Source of the DNA: Pseudomonas sp. Tri1
GTDB lineage: Bacteria > Pseudomonadota > Gammaproteobacteria > Pseudomonadales > Pseudomonadaceae
Length of the DNA stretch: 64,000 bases
Assembly (NCBI RefSeq): GCF_017968885.1
Contig: NZ_CP072913.1
Coordinates: 4,876,501 to 4,940,500 of the forward strand
Direction: 5' to 3'
Below are positions 51,013-60,486 of this stretch, in pieces. The position numbers and the translations under genes were made by a program. How positions within the stretch are numbered: the stretch's first letter is position 1; each line of letters begins with the position of its first letter. A model generated the notes under the pieces. That model made no database searches and was not told where the DNA came from. It saw only the letters and a program-made list of their open reading frames with translations.

Positions 51013-52050
51013 CTACCGCGCCTGGCTCTTGCTCCAATCCGTCAGCAAGCTGTACGCCACCGCCAGCAAGGTCGGGCCAATGAACAGGCCGATGAAGCCA
51101 AAGGCAATCAACCCGCCAAACACCCCCAACAGCACGATCACCAATGGCAGGTTGCCGCCTCGGCTGATCAGATAGGGCTTGAGCACGTTGTCCACGCCAC
51201 TGATGATGAAGGTGCCCCAGATACCGAGGAACACCGCCATTCCGTATTCGCCCTTCCACGCCAGCCAGGCCGTGGCGGGGATCCACACCAGGGGCGGCCC
51301 CATGGGAATCAGGCTGAGCAGGAAAGTGACGATGCCCAGCACCAGCGCCCCCGGCACCCCAGCGATCAGGAAGCCGATCAACGCCAGCACGGCCTGGGCC
51401 GCCGCAGTGCCGATCACGCCGTTGACCACTCGTTGCACCGTACCGGCCACCAGTTCGATGTAGTAACCGGCACGGTCACCAATCAGGCGCTCCAGCAACC
51501 CGTGGACGAATACCGCCAGTCGTGGACCGTCACGATAGAAAAAGAACACGAACACGATGCTCAGGGTCAACTCGAGAATGCCGCCGCCGATCTGCGCACT
51601 GCGGGCCAGCAGCCAATTGCCGACCTGCCCCAGGTACGGCTTGATGGACACCATCATCGCCGCACCCTGCTGGTCGATGCTGTTCCAGATACCCACCAGC
51701 CGCTCGCCCACCAACGGTACGCCGGCCAGCCAGGTCGGGGCTTCGGGCAAGCCATCGACCTGCACGTCCTTGATGAATGCTGTGGCATCGCGCACATGGT
51801 CGGCCAGGTTGAAACCAAGCCATACCAGTGGCACTGCCACCAACAGCATCCAGCCCATCGTCAGCAATGCCGCCGCCAGGGATTCACGGCCATTGAGCCA
51901 GCGGGTCAGCAGGCGCATCAGCGGCCAACTGGCAAACGCCAGCACCGCGCCCCAGAACAGCGCCGACCAGAACGGTGCCATCACCCAAAGGCTTGCGCCG
52001 AACAACACCAGGAGCAGGATTTGCACCAACAGCCGATCGTTATTGAGCAT
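51013..52050 (-). CDS. AI-2E family transporter (PerM/YdiK-like)
   Basis: This 345-residue membrane protein has about eight helices. The conserved family stretch GPPLVWIPATAWLAW, GALVLGIVTFLLSLIPMG and the C-terminal LLGVFGGLIAFGFIGLFIGP are seen. ATG at 52048-52050 begins MLNNDRLLVQILLLV. The substrate is not established for most members despite the family name. It lies downstream of a DUF4892 gene on the same strand, with a 63-base gap. Confidence 0.88.
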   Translation of the reverse strand: MLNNDRLLVQILLLVLFGASLWVMAPFWSALFWGAVLAFASWPLMRLLTRWLNGRESLAAALLTMGWMLLVAVPLVWLGFNLADHVRDATAFIKDVQVDGLPEAPTWLAGVPLVGERLVGIWNSIDQQGAAMMVSIKPYLGQVGNWLLARSAQIGGGILELTLSIVFVFFFYRDGPRLAVFVHGLLERLIGDRAGYYIELVAGTVQRVVNGVIGTAAAQAVLALIGFLIAGVPGALVLGIVTFLLSLIPMGPPLVWIPATAWLAWKGEYGMAVFLGIWGTFIISGVDNVLKPYLISRGGNLPLVIVLLGVFGGLIAFGFIGLFIGPTLLAVAYSLLTDWSKSQAR

Positions 52051-52113
52051 GTAAAGTCTCGAAAAATGGACAGGGCCCAGGGTCACGGCGTGAAGCCCGC
52101 CACCCGAAACAGC

Positions 52114-52935
52114 TTATCGCAGCAACTCAAAGTGCAGGCCCGCCGCATCGCCACGAGCATCCTCCATCCGCGCCGCCCGGACACCCTGGTCAATCAGCGC
52201 CTGACGCCAGCTCTCGGCCTGCGGGCCGGCGATACTGACGCGCAGGCCCGTGTCCAGGTTCAACGCCCGGGACAGCAGGCACAACCAGGTCTCGTCCGGC
52301 TCACCGGCAAGACGCGGCAAGTCCAGCACCCCGGTGTCCTTGAGCTGACGTAACAGCGTGGCCGAGGTCGGTAGCAAATCCCCCAGCGTCGCGCTCGATT
52401 CGAACTGCTCGACATGCAGGTAGGCCTTGCGGTTACCGCGGGTGATACCGTACAGCGCGATCAGCGTGTTGTCCGCCGGTGGCGCCAGGCGCAACAACAG
52501 ATAAGCCTGACCATTGTCGGCACCGTAGAGCTTGGAGTTGCCGAAGACTTCGTTGGCCCACAGGCTGCTTTCGCCGCAATCACGGGCCTGGCACCAGAAC
52601 AGCAACTCGGCACCCTGTTTCTGCAACGCTTCGCGAGCGGCAGTAAAAGCCTGGGTGGCGGAGTGCTCCGGTGGCAGCTCATAAGTGACCGATGTGACAT
52701 TGCCACGGCCATCGACCTGGCCGTCGAAGCGCAACTGGCCACTGATCTTGCGGATCGAGCCCATGGGGTAGACACGTTCCAGGTCGCTGGTTTGCCGGTA
52801 ATCGACAATCTGCGCATCGGCCATGCGTGGCACCCGTTCCAGATCGTGACTGCCGGGCACATCGACGGCAAACGACCTCGGACTGAAGCATGCCAGCGCC
52901 AGCAGGGCGAGTGAATAATGAATGGATAATTTCAT
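52114..52935 (-). CDS. DUF4892 domain-containing periplasmic protein
   Basis: This 273-residue protein has a signal peptide (MKLSIHYSLALLALACFSPR then SFA). The mature domain begins VDVPGSHDLERVPRMADAQIV, with LFWCQARDCGESSLWANEVFG in the middle, carrying two cysteines. The family is conserved in Pseudomonas without known function. Predicted periplasmic or outer-membrane associated. It precedes the PerM-like gene and may be co-transcribed. Confidence 0.85.
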   Translation of the reverse strand: MKLSIHYSLALLALACFSPRSFAVDVPGSHDLERVPRMADAQIVDYRQTSDLERVYPMGSIRKISGQLRFDGQVDGRGNVTSVTYELPPEHSATQAFTAAREALQKQGAELLFWCQARDCGESSLWANEVFGNSKLYGADNGQAYLLLRLAPPADNTLIALYGITRGNRKAYLHVEQFESSATLGDLLPTSATLLRQLKDTGVLDLPRLAGEPDETWLCLLSRALNLDTGLRVSIAGPQAESWRQALIDQGVRAARMEDARGDAAGLHFELLR

Positions 52936-53064
52936 CGGAGCGGCTTGGCCTGAGTCTCGACGACGAAACGGACGTCTTCGAGGTGCCGCGAGGCGGGTAA
53001 ACAGAGATCTGTCATGGTTGTCTCCCTTTCAACCCGCCCAGCCTCGACAGTTGCCCGGCGCAAG

Positions 53065-53916
53065 TCAAGGAACGGTGAAGAACCGATTGAAACAGTCTGC
53101 TACAAGCGCCGCACCGGCTTCGTCGTTCAAGTGCAAATGATGGCCGCCGGGCAACTGCTCATGACTGAAGGGTAGACGTTCCAACAGCTCAGGGTGCTGG
53201 GCGAGCATGCCCTCGGCCGCCACCACCAGATGCGCAGGACAAGCGACCCGCGCCACGAACGCCATGGCCTGCTCATCGGTCAGGCGTAATGGCGATGGCA
53301 GGGTCAGGCGGTTGTCGGTGCGCCAGGTATAGCCCCCCGGCACCGGCATAAGGCCGCGCTGGGCCAGCAACTCGGCGGCCTCGCGGCTGACTGCCACCAA
53401 GCCCTTCATGCGCGCTTCGATGGCCCGGTCGAGGGTTTTGTAGACCGGCTTGCGTTTTTGCTGCAAATCCAATTGTGCTTGCAGGGCCATGCCCATGCGT
53501 TCGGCGGCGTTATCGCCTTTGGCTGTCGGAGGAATCACGCCGTCGATCAGGCCCAGGTGCGTCACCCGCTCTGGCAAGGAGCCGGCCAGCACCAGCGAGA
53601 CAATGGCGCCCATGGAGTGCCCCAACAGGGCGAACCGCTTCAAGCCCAGTTGTTCGGCGACTTGCAGCACATCATGGGCATAGTCCCACAGGGCGTAGCC
53701 AGCACCGGGCGGCCGATGCCCGGAGTGACCGTGGCCGGCCATGTCCAGGGCAATCACCCGCAGGCCCGCAAGCCTTGGGGCCAGGCGGGCGAAGCTGTTG
53801 GCGTTGTCCAGCCAGCCATGCAGGGCAATCACCGGCCGCCCGTCTTCCGGGCCAAACAGGTGAGCCGCCAGTTCGATGTGGGGCAGGCTCAGGCGGACTT
53901 CTTCGACCCCACTCAT
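53065..53916 (-). CDS. Alpha/beta hydrolase
   Basis: This 283-residue alpha/beta hydrolase has the nucleophile elbow GHSMGA and an oxyanion region ALHGWLDNANSF. The catalytic His lies in GGHHLHLND near the end. ATG at 53914-53916 overlaps the stop of the upstream hydrolase by four bases, so the two are co-translated. Substrate unknown; esterase or epoxide-hydrolase-type activity is plausible. The neighbouring order (two hydrolases, thioesterase, sixA, gpsA) is conserved in Pseudomonas. Confidence 0.88.
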   Translation of the reverse strand: MSGVEEVRLSLPHIELAAHLFGPEDGRPVIALHGWLDNANSFARLAPRLAGLRVIALDMAGHGHSGHRPPGAGYALWDYAHDVLQVAEQLGLKRFALLGHSMGAIVSLVLAGSLPERVTHLGLIDGVIPPTAKGDNAAERMGMALQAQLDLQQKRKPVYKTLDRAIEARMKGLVAVSREAAELLAQRGLMPVPGGYTWRTDNRLTLPSPLRLTDEQAMAFVARVACPAHLVVAAEGMLAQHPELLERLPFSHEQLPGGHHLHLNDEAGAALVADCFNRFFTVP

Positions 53917-54707
53917 CGGCTGTGCCCTTCCCAACGCTGGAACAGTTCCTTGAGCAGGTTGGCCGTGTCTTGAGGCCGCTCCAGAGGGAACATATGACCG
54001 CCGGGCATGCTCAGGGATTCGCCATGGGGCATGCGCCCCACCGAACGGGCGTGATGACGCATCACCACCCGACTCTGCCGACCGCGCACCACCGCCAGCG
54101 GCACTTTGAGCTTACGGGCCCGCCCCGGGCTGGTGTGGGGCACGCCACGGTAGATGCTGATTTCCGTGGCCGGGTCGAAGCGCAGCCGCAAGCGGTCACC
54201 GACTTGTCGCAGGCCATGTTGCAGGTAGGCGTCGAAACACTCCGGGTCAAAACCACGAAACAGTGTCTTGCCGGCGAAATACTGCCGGGCCGATTCCAGG
54301 TCAGCGAACTCTTCGCGACGCCCCAGGGTCCGGCCGGCCGGGGTCAGGCGGTCGATGAAACCCAGGCGCTTGGCGGCCAGGATAACCCACTGGTCGGCGC
54401 GGGTCAGCACCGGCGAATCGAGCATGACCACGCCACGGTACAACTGCGGGCAACGCAGAGCCGCGTGCAGGTGCAGGACACCGCCCAGGGAATGCCCAAC
54501 GCCCCACACCGGCTCCGGTTGCTGCTCCAGGTGATGGATGAGTTCATCCACCAGGTTGTGCCAGTTGTCGTCCACCGGGAAACGCGGGTCATGGCCGTGT
54601 AATTCCAGATGCGCAACCTGATACTGCGGCGCCAGCGCGGCGAACAACTTGCCGTAGGTGGCCGAGGGAAAACCATTGGCGTGGGCGAAAAACACCTGTT
54701 GCGACAT
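53913..54707 (-). CDS. Alpha/beta hydrolase
   Basis: This 264-residue alpha/beta hydrolase begins MSQQVFFAHANGFPSATY. GHSLGG carries the nucleophile, and MPGGHMFPLERPQD carries the likely catalytic histidine. ATG at 54705-54707 is used; the upstream open frame adds 20 unlikely residues. It forms a two-gene unit with the next hydrolase. Family resemblance is to lipases and acyl hydrolases; substrate unknown. Confidence 0.88.
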   Translation of the reverse strand: MSQQVFFAHANGFPSATYGKLFAALAPQYQVAHLELHGHDPRFPVDDNWHNLVDELIHHLEQQPEPVWGVGHSLGGVLHLHAALRCPQLYRGVVMLDSPVLTRADQWVILAAKRLGFIDRLTPAGRTLGRREEFADLESARQYFAGKTLFRGFDPECFDAYLQHGLRQVGDRLRLRFDPATEISIYRGVPHTSPGRARKLKVPLAVVRGRQSRVVMRHHARSVGRMPHGESLSMPGGHMFPLERPQDTANLLKELFQRWEGHSR

Positions 54708-54833
54708 GACAGCCGATCCATTGCGAGAACTGGGCCTGATTGTCCGCAGAACCCAGCGACGCGGCAATGACCGTAACTGACAGGAATGATGACAGTCGGG
54801 GTTGGGCTATGGGGTTGTATAAGCTGCGAAACC

Positions 54834-54863
54834 TGTGGCGAGGGGATAAATCCCCTCGCCACA
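54834..54863. repeat. Perfect 30-base palindrome
   Basis: TGTGGCGAGGGGAT-AA-ATCCCCTCGCCACA, with fourteen pairs and a two-base loop. It lies between the hydrolase and thioesterase genes and belongs to the GGCGAGGGGATAAATCCCC class of Pseudomonas repeats. Confidence 0.8.
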
Positions 54864-54897
54864 AAAGCCCTCGCCTGCCCCGACAGGTTAGCCAGCC

Positions 54898-55341
54898 TCA
54901 ACGCGCCGGTGGTTGCTCGCCCAGCGGCACCACGGCCATGGTCAGGCGCGATACGCAGTTGACCTTGCCCTCGTCGTTGGTCAGGCGGATGTCCCAAACC
55001 TGGGTGGTACGGCCCAGGTGCACCGCCCGGGCCGTGGCCGTCACCCGCCCGCTGCGTACACCGCGCAGGTGGTTGGCGTTGATCTCCAGGCCCACGCAAT
55101 AGAACTTGCTGGCGTCCACACACAGGTAGGCCGCCATGGACCCGACCGTTTCGGCCAGCACCACCGACGCACCGCCATGCAACAGGCCAAACGGTTGGTG
55201 GGTGCGGTGGTCGACGACCATGCTGGCGGTCAGGGACTCCTCGTCGAAAGACTCGAAGCGAATGTCCAGAACTTCGCTGATGGTGTTCTTACCGGCGGCG
55301 TTCAGTTTCTCGATGTCGGGGGGGGTGCGCCACAGACTCAT
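54898..55341 (-). CDS. Hotdog-fold thioesterase (YdiI/MenI-like)
   Basis: This is a 147-residue acyl-CoA thioesterase. The active-site pattern HQPFGLLHGGASVVLAETVGS (catalytic Glu after HGG) and EINANHLRGVRSGRVTATA are those of the YdiI/EntH group, which hydrolyses aromatic or hydroxyphenacyl CoA thioesters. It lies between the hydrolases and sixA on the same strand. The physiological substrate is unknown. Confidence 0.92.
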   Translation of the reverse strand: MSLWRTPPDIEKLNAAGKNTISEVLDIRFESFDEESLTASMVVDHRTHQPFGLLHGGASVVLAETVGSMAAYLCVDASKFYCVGLEINANHLRGVRSGRVTATARAVHLGRTTQVWDIRLTNDEGKVNCVSRLTMAVVPLGEQPPAR

Positions 55342-55378
55342 CGTTGCCCTTCCTCTGTTATTTTCAGGGAGCTCAATC

Positions 55379-55831
55379 TTATGGGTGCTTGATGCCCTTG
55401 AGCATCATCGCCCCCGCCAACGGCAGGTCGCCTTCCAGCTCAGCCAGGCCAGCCGTTTTCACCTGCTCGGGTTGTTGCAGATGACCGTGTTGCAGCAAGC
55501 CCAACAAGCTACCTACCAGTGGGTTATGGCTGACCAGCAGCACATCGCCCTGATCATCGAGGTGTTCCAGGACTTTCTGCGGCCGGGTGTCCGGCGTGAG
55601 CCAATCCACCGTGATCAGTTCCGGCTGAAGCCCCAGGGCTTCGCGCACCAGGCCCGCAGTCTGCTGGGCACGCAGGTAAGGGCTGGCATAAATGGCGGTC
55701 AGCGGCTGGCCGAGCAGGTGCGCGGCACTGCGCAATACTTCTTCGCGACCATGGGCGGTCAGGGCCCGGTCGGGATCGGGGCGGGCGCCGTAAGGCTCGG
55801 CTTCGCCATGGCGCAGTACCCACAGTTTCAT
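55379..55831 (-). CDS. sixA: Phosphohistidine phosphatase SixA
   Basis: This is a 150-residue histidine-phosphatase-superfamily protein. The RHG motif is at residues 7-9 (LRHGEAE), TAHGREE and YASPYLRAQQTA carry further active-site residues, and SHNPLVG carries the second His. SixA dephosphorylates HPt or PTS phosphohistidines in E. coli. Here it overlaps the DUF4389 gene by four bases (ATGA). Confidence 0.92.
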   Translation of the reverse strand: MKLWVLRHGEAEPYGARPDPDRALTAHGREEVLRSAAHLLGQPLTAIYASPYLRAQQTAGLVREALGLQPELITVDWLTPDTRPQKVLEHLDDQGDVLLVSHNPLVGSLLGLLQHGHLQQPEQVKTAGLAELEGDLPLAGAMMLKGIKHP

Positions 55832-56175
55832 AGCTTTGGCTCTTCGTCACGAACCGGATGCGGGGCTGGCGCGACGACGTGAGGCGCCTCCCCCTCCGGC
55901 GCGCGCGGGGTCGGCCAGTCCGCGAACGGCCAGGGTTTCTGGTCGCTGTGGAAGGTGCCGAAGCGACCGATCTGGGCCAGGAACTGGCTCAGGCTATCGC
56001 CGAAGTTCATCAGGCTGGCGCTGGGTGCGCCGTAGATCAGCCGATAGATCAGTTGCACCAGCACCACGGCGCCAAGCATGAACTGCGCCACCTGCCAGAC
56101 CAACAGATAAATGACCATCCACAACACACGCAGCAGGATGGATTCGTATTGGGGCTGCCCTTTCGGATCGTTCAT
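55828..56175 (-). CDS. DUF4389 domain-containing membrane protein
   Basis: This 115-residue protein has two hydrophobic helices (MVIYLLVWQVAQFMLGAVVLV) in the first half. A conserved SDQKPWPFADWP follows, before a Pro-rich tail. It is common between sixA and gpsA in pseudomonads. Function unknown; predicted inner membrane. Confidence 0.85.
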   Translation of the reverse strand: MNDPKGQPQYESILLRVLWMVIYLLVWQVAQFMLGAVVLVQLIYRLIYGAPSASLMNFGDSLSQFLAQIGRFGTFHSDQKPWPFADWPTPRAPEGEAPHVVAPAPHPVRDEEPKL

Positions 56176-56205
56176 AGCTCGCTCCTGCTTGCGCTCGATA
56201 GAGGC

Positions 56206-57230
56206 TCAGTTGAAACCGCTGGTGGAAATGAAATCGACGTCGGTCTTCGGTTCGCCACGCATCAACAGTTCGATCACCTGTTCCAGCGTGCGCCCTTCGA
56301 ACAGAATCGCATGCAGCCCCGCGACCAGCGGCATGTACACCCCGGCCTCCTGGGACTTGGCCTTGAGCACCTTGAGGGTATTCACCCCTTCGGCCACTTC
56401 ACCCAGGCGCGACACGGCCTCGTCCAGGCTCAGGCCTTGGCCAAGGGCGAAACCGACCTGGTAGTTGCGGCTCTTGGGCGAGGAACAGGTGACGATCAGA
56501 TCCCCCACTCCGGCCAACCCCAGGAAGGTCATCGGATTGGCACCCTGGCTGACGGCAAAGCGGGTCATTTCCGCCAACGCCCGGGTGATCAGCATGCTCT
56601 TGGTGTTCTCACCCATGCCCAGCGCTACCGCCATGCCAGCGATGATTGCATAGACATTCTTCAGCGCCCCGCCCAGCTCTACCCCAAACCGATCGGCGCT
56701 GGCGTAGACCCGAAAAGTACGGCCATGGAGCGCGGCCTGGACCCGCTGGCACAGTTCTTCGTCTTCGCTGGCGACCACCGTGGCGGTCAAGGCGTGCTCG
56801 GCGATTTCCCGGGCCAGGTTCGGCCCGGAAATCACACCGATCCGCGCCTTGGGGGCGATTTCCTCGAGGATCTCGCTCATCAGCTTGAAGGTCTGGGCCT
56901 CGATACCTTTGGTCAGGCTCACCAACAGCTTGCCGCTCAAGCGCTCGGCATGCGGTGCCAGGACCGAGCGCAAGGCACTGGAGGGCAAGGCGACGAAGAA
57001 CAGCTCGCAAGCATCGAGGGTCGCCTGCAAGTCGGTGACCGGCTCCACTTCCGGGCGAATCTTGATGCCCTTGAGGTAACGCGGGTTCTCACGGTTGACC
57101 CGGATGGCCTCGGCCTGCTCAGGGTCACGCATCCATTGGCGTACCGAGTGGCCATTCTCGGCCAGCAGGTTAGCCACGGCGGTACCGAAACTCCCCCCCC
57201 CAGGACCGCAATCGGGCGCTGTTCAGTCAT
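56206..57230 (-). CDS. gpsA: Glycerol-3-phosphate dehydrogenase [NAD(P)+] GpsA, frame broken in a poly-G run
   Basis: GpsA makes sn-glycerol 3-phosphate for phospholipid synthesis. From the ATG at 57228-57230 the protein begins [13 protein letters not shown], then the frame shifts inside a run of nine G bases on the coding strand (57193-57201). One extra G would restore [14 protein letters not shown] and give the normal 341-residue protein. The remaining part is intact, with [25 protein letters not shown] and [15 protein letters not shown]. As written the gene is split. A sequencing/assembly error is the simplest cause; phase variation is possible. Confidence 0.85.
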
Positions 57231-57429
57231 ATGCAATCCGTTCATCCATACCAAGTGGCAATGCCGGGCATTATACGGAGCGGCCAGATCGCGACCAGCC
57301 CCGGCAACAATTACCCGCAGGTGTAGCAAGCTGACCACCAATTCCTAGGAAAATGCTGTCAACGTGAATGGAAAAGTCGTTCAGCTCAGTTAACATGCCC
57401 GCCATCCTTCCATTTTCAAAGGTTGTTCC

Positions 57430-59553
57430 GTGCCCGTCGGCCCCTCCCGTTCAGGTTCGTCACTGCTATTGGCGCTGATCATCAGCCCGCCAGTGCTGGC
57501 CGACGACTTGTTCGTGGACAGCCAGGCCCTGCCGCAAGTGCTGACCGCCACACGCCTGAAACAATCGCCGGCGGCGGTGCCGGGCAGCATGACCGTGCTC
57601 GACAGCGAATTGATCAAGGCCAGCGGCGCCCGGGACATCAGCGAACTGCTGCGCCTGGTGCCGGGCATGATGGTCGGCAACATCAGCGGCAACCAGGCCA
57701 CCGTGAACTACCACGGCACCAACGCCAGCGAAGCCCGCCGCATGCAGGTGCTGATCGATGGCCGCTCGGTGTATCGCGCCGGCCTGGCCACGGTGGACTG
57801 GAGCGACATTCCGGTGGCCATGGAAGATATCGAGCGGATCGAAGTCTTTCGCGGGCCCAACACCGTCAGCTACGGCGCCAACGCGCTGATGGCAGTGGTC
57901 AACATCATCACCCGCGCGCCCGCCGACAGCCACGGCACCCGACTGAAAATCACCCAGGGCCAGCGTGGTATCAGCGATTGGTACGCCAGCCAGGGCAGCG
58001 GCTGGGAGGGCGGCGATCTGCGACTTTCGCTGTCCGGCCAGGAAGATGACGGCTTTGACAGCGACCGCAACGGCGCCGATTACCGCGACAGTCGTCGCCT
58101 GAACCGCTTCAACCTGTCCGTCAGCCAGACATTGAACGAGCAGCAAAGTATCGATTGGCAATTGAACGCCAAGGACGGGACCAATCAGCGGCCCTACACC
58201 TACCATCCAGTGTTCGCTGGGATTACAGCCGCTGGCGACAATTCCGACGTCATTGCCAAAGACTACGCCGGTTCGCTGCGCTGGAACCTGGACCTGGACC
58301 CCGACCACAGCCTTTATGTACAGGGCTCGATCCAGCACTGGGATCGCCAGCAGACCTGGCGCGCCTGCGACGCCGAGGTGTCCTTCAGCCCGCAACTGAC
58401 CGACCTGTGGCAGCTCAACCCTTACTATGCCGAGAAGCTGGCGCGCAATATTCCCAGCTACCTCGGCAGCGGCGCGCCAGCCGGCACGCCACAGGAACAA
58501 GCGCTGGCCAATCAGGTGCTCGACCAATGGCGCAACGGCGCCTCGCAAACCCTGTGCGGCGATATCGACCAGAGCGCCCGGGAGTCGCGCTACGACCTGG
58601 AAATCCAGGACACCCTGAGCCTGTCCGACAGCCTGCGCCTAGTCACCGGGGCGAATTACCGCTATGACCGGGCCGACTCCGAGACGTATTTCAACGGCAC
58701 GCTGGACGACACCACCTGGCGGCTGTTCGGCCAGCTCGAATGGCGGGCCAGCGAACACTGGCTGTTGCAGGGCGGGGCGATGTTCGAAGACACCCAACTG
58801 ACCGGCAGCTCATTGACCCCTCGGGTGGCCGTCAACTACCTGATCACCCCGCGCCATGGCCTGCGGGCGGTATATTCCGAAGCCGTGCGCTCGCCGGACA
58901 TGTTCGAGAACAACGTCAACTGGAGCTATCAGGTCACCAACCTGCAACCCACCGCCTTCGGCCAGAGCAGTGCCCGGTACTTTGTCCGGACCCGCGGCCC
59001 GGGGAATCTGGAACAAGAGCACATGCGCTCTCGGGAACTGGGCTACAACGGTTATTTCATGGAGCTGGGCCTGACAGTCGATGTGAAGCTGTTCCATGAC
59101 GAAATCACCGGCATGATCAGCGAGCCGCTGCGCAACAATCAGTACATCGCCAGCAACAGCAACGAATCGCAATTCTCCGGGGCCGAGACCCAGGTCGACT
59201 GGCGCCTGACCAGCGCCGACCGCCTGCGCCTGACCTACGCCTACGTCGACGCCCTGGCCAGCAACCCCCTCGACGAACAACTGACCGCCCGCAATAGCGG
59301 CTCGGTCGGCTGGCTGCGGGATTGGGGCCAGGGCTGGAACAGTGCGCTGTTCTATTACGGAGCCGACGCCCTGAACGGCTATCGCTTCGAACGGGTCGAC
59401 ACCCGCCTCGCCCGGCGCATCCCGCTGGGCAAGGCCAGCCTGGAACTGGCCGGGGTCATGCAACAACGCCTGGACAACCAGCCGACGACGTTCGTCGACA
59501 ACCGCTATGACGACCGTCATGTCCTGTATTTCAGTGCGGAGTTGTCCTTCTAG
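57430..59553 (+). CDS. TonB-dependent receptor
   Basis: This 707-residue outer-membrane receptor has a signal peptide (about 1-24, ending PPVLA). The plug domain (about 35-160) carries ISELLRLVPGMMVG, RRMQVLIDGRSVYRAG and IERIEVFRGPNTVSYGANA. A beta-barrel follows, ending VLYFSAELSF with a terminal Phe. GTG at 57430 is the likely start. It is the first gene of a three-gene unit with a binding-protein-like gene (no gap) and a hybrid kinase. The ligand is unknown; no iron-box-like operator was identified. Confidence 0.9.
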   Translation: MPVGPSRSGSSLLLALIISPPVLADDLFVDSQALPQVLTATRLKQSPAAVPGSMTVLDSELIKASGARDISELLRLVPGMMVGNISGNQATVNYHGTNASEARRMQVLIDGRSVYRAGLATVDWSDIPVAMEDIERIEVFRGPNTVSYGANALMAVVNIITRAPADSHGTRLKITQGQRGISDWYASQGSGWEGGDLRLSLSGQEDDGFDSDRNGADYRDSRRLNRFNLSVSQTLNEQQSIDWQLNAKDGTNQRPYTYHPVFAGITAAGDNSDVIAKDYAGSLRWNLDLDPDHSLYVQGSIQHWDRQQTWRACDAEVSFSPQLTDLWQLNPYYAEKLARNIPSYLGSGAPAGTPQEQALANQVLDQWRNGASQTLCGDIDQSARESRYDLEIQDTLSLSDSLRLVTGANYRYDRADSETYFNGTLDDTTWRLFGQLEWRASEHWLLQGGAMFEDTQLTGSSLTPRVAVNYLITPRHGLRAVYSEAVRSPDMFENNVNWSYQVTNLQPTAFGQSSARYFVRTRGPGNLEQEHMRSRELGYNGYFMELGLTVDVKLFHDEITGMISEPLRNNQYIASNSNESQFSGAETQVDWRLTSADRLRLTYAYVDALASNPLDEQLTARNSGSVGWLRDWGQGWNSALFYYGADALNGYRFERVDTRLARRIPLGKASLELAGVMQQRLDNQPTTFVDNRYDDRHVLYFSAELSF

Positions 59554-60486
59554 ATGTTCCGGGGCCAACCACGCAAGACGCCATTGCATGGCCGCCTGGC
59601 GCTAGCGCTATGCCTGGTGTTTGCAGGGCTGCTGGCGACGATCGAGGCACGCGCTGCCGACATTCTGCTGACCGGCGCCGAGGATAGCCCTGCCGTGCAG
59701 TCCTTTACCCAGGCACTAAAAGCCCTGCGCCCCGAGGACACTGTGCGGTTCACCCCACTGGCCGGCTTGCCGGCGCCGGACAAGTTGCCAGGCAATGTCC
59801 GCCTGGTCCTGCTCGACCTGCCCAGCCTCGACTGGCGCCTGCAAGAAACCCGCGGGCCGGCCACGCTGGTGCTGCGCATCAGTCGCCAGCAAGCCCGGGA
59901 TCGCTGGGGCGAGGCGACACCCGTGCACCTGAGCCTGCTGTGGAGCGACCCACCCATGGTGCGCCAGCTGCGGCTGATCCGCGCAATCCTGCCGCAGGTG
60001 CGACGGGTGGGCGTGCTGTTCGACGGGCACAGCGAGTTTTTGCTCAAGGACCTGCGTCAGGCCGCTCTGCCGCTGGGCCTGGAGATCGTGGCCGAGCGCT
60101 GGGACGACACCAGCGACAGCCGCCCCTTGCAAAACCTGCTGGGCCAGAGCGATGTGCTGCTGGGCCTCGACGATCCCGACCTGTACAACCCCAAGACCGT
60201 GAAAAACCTCTTGCTCAGCAGCTATGCCCGGCAACGTGCGCTGATCGGGCCGAGCGCCGCTTTCGTCAAGGCCGGTGGCCTGGCCAGTACCTACAGCGAC
60301 CAGGACGATTGGCTGGCGATTCTCGACGAGCTGCTCGACCGCCCCACCACCACCTGGCCGCGCACCCTGTATCCGGCCCGCTTCAAAGTCCTGAGCAACC
60401 GGCAGGTCGCCCGCTCATTGGGGATCGAGCCGATTGACGCCGAATCCGTCGCTGCAACGCTGGCCGAAGGAGAACACCGCCCATGA
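59554..60486 (+). CDS. ABC-type substrate-binding-protein-like periplasmic protein
   Basis: This 310-residue protein has a signal peptide (about 1-34, LALALCLVFAGLLATIEARA). The bilobed binding-protein-like fold includes LLWSDPPMVRQLRLIRAILPQVRRVGV, LLGLDDPDLYNPKTVKNL and QRALIGPSAAFVKAGGLAS. No ABC permease or ATPase is adjacent. It starts directly after the receptor stop and overlaps the hybrid kinase by four bases, so it may present a ligand to the kinase. That role is inference. Confidence 0.85.
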   Translation: MFRGQPRKTPLHGRLALALCLVFAGLLATIEARAADILLTGAEDSPAVQSFTQALKALRPEDTVRFTPLAGLPAPDKLPGNVRLVLLDLPSLDWRLQETRGPATLVLRISRQQARDRWGEATPVHLSLLWSDPPMVRQLRLIRAILPQVRRVGVLFDGHSEFLLKDLRQAALPLGLEIVAERWDDTSDSRPLQNLLGQSDVLLGLDDPDLYNPKTVKNLLLSSYARQRALIGPSAAFVKAGGLASTYSDQDDWLAILDELLDRPTTTWPRTLYPARFKVLSNRQVARSLGIEPIDAESVAATLAEGEHRP

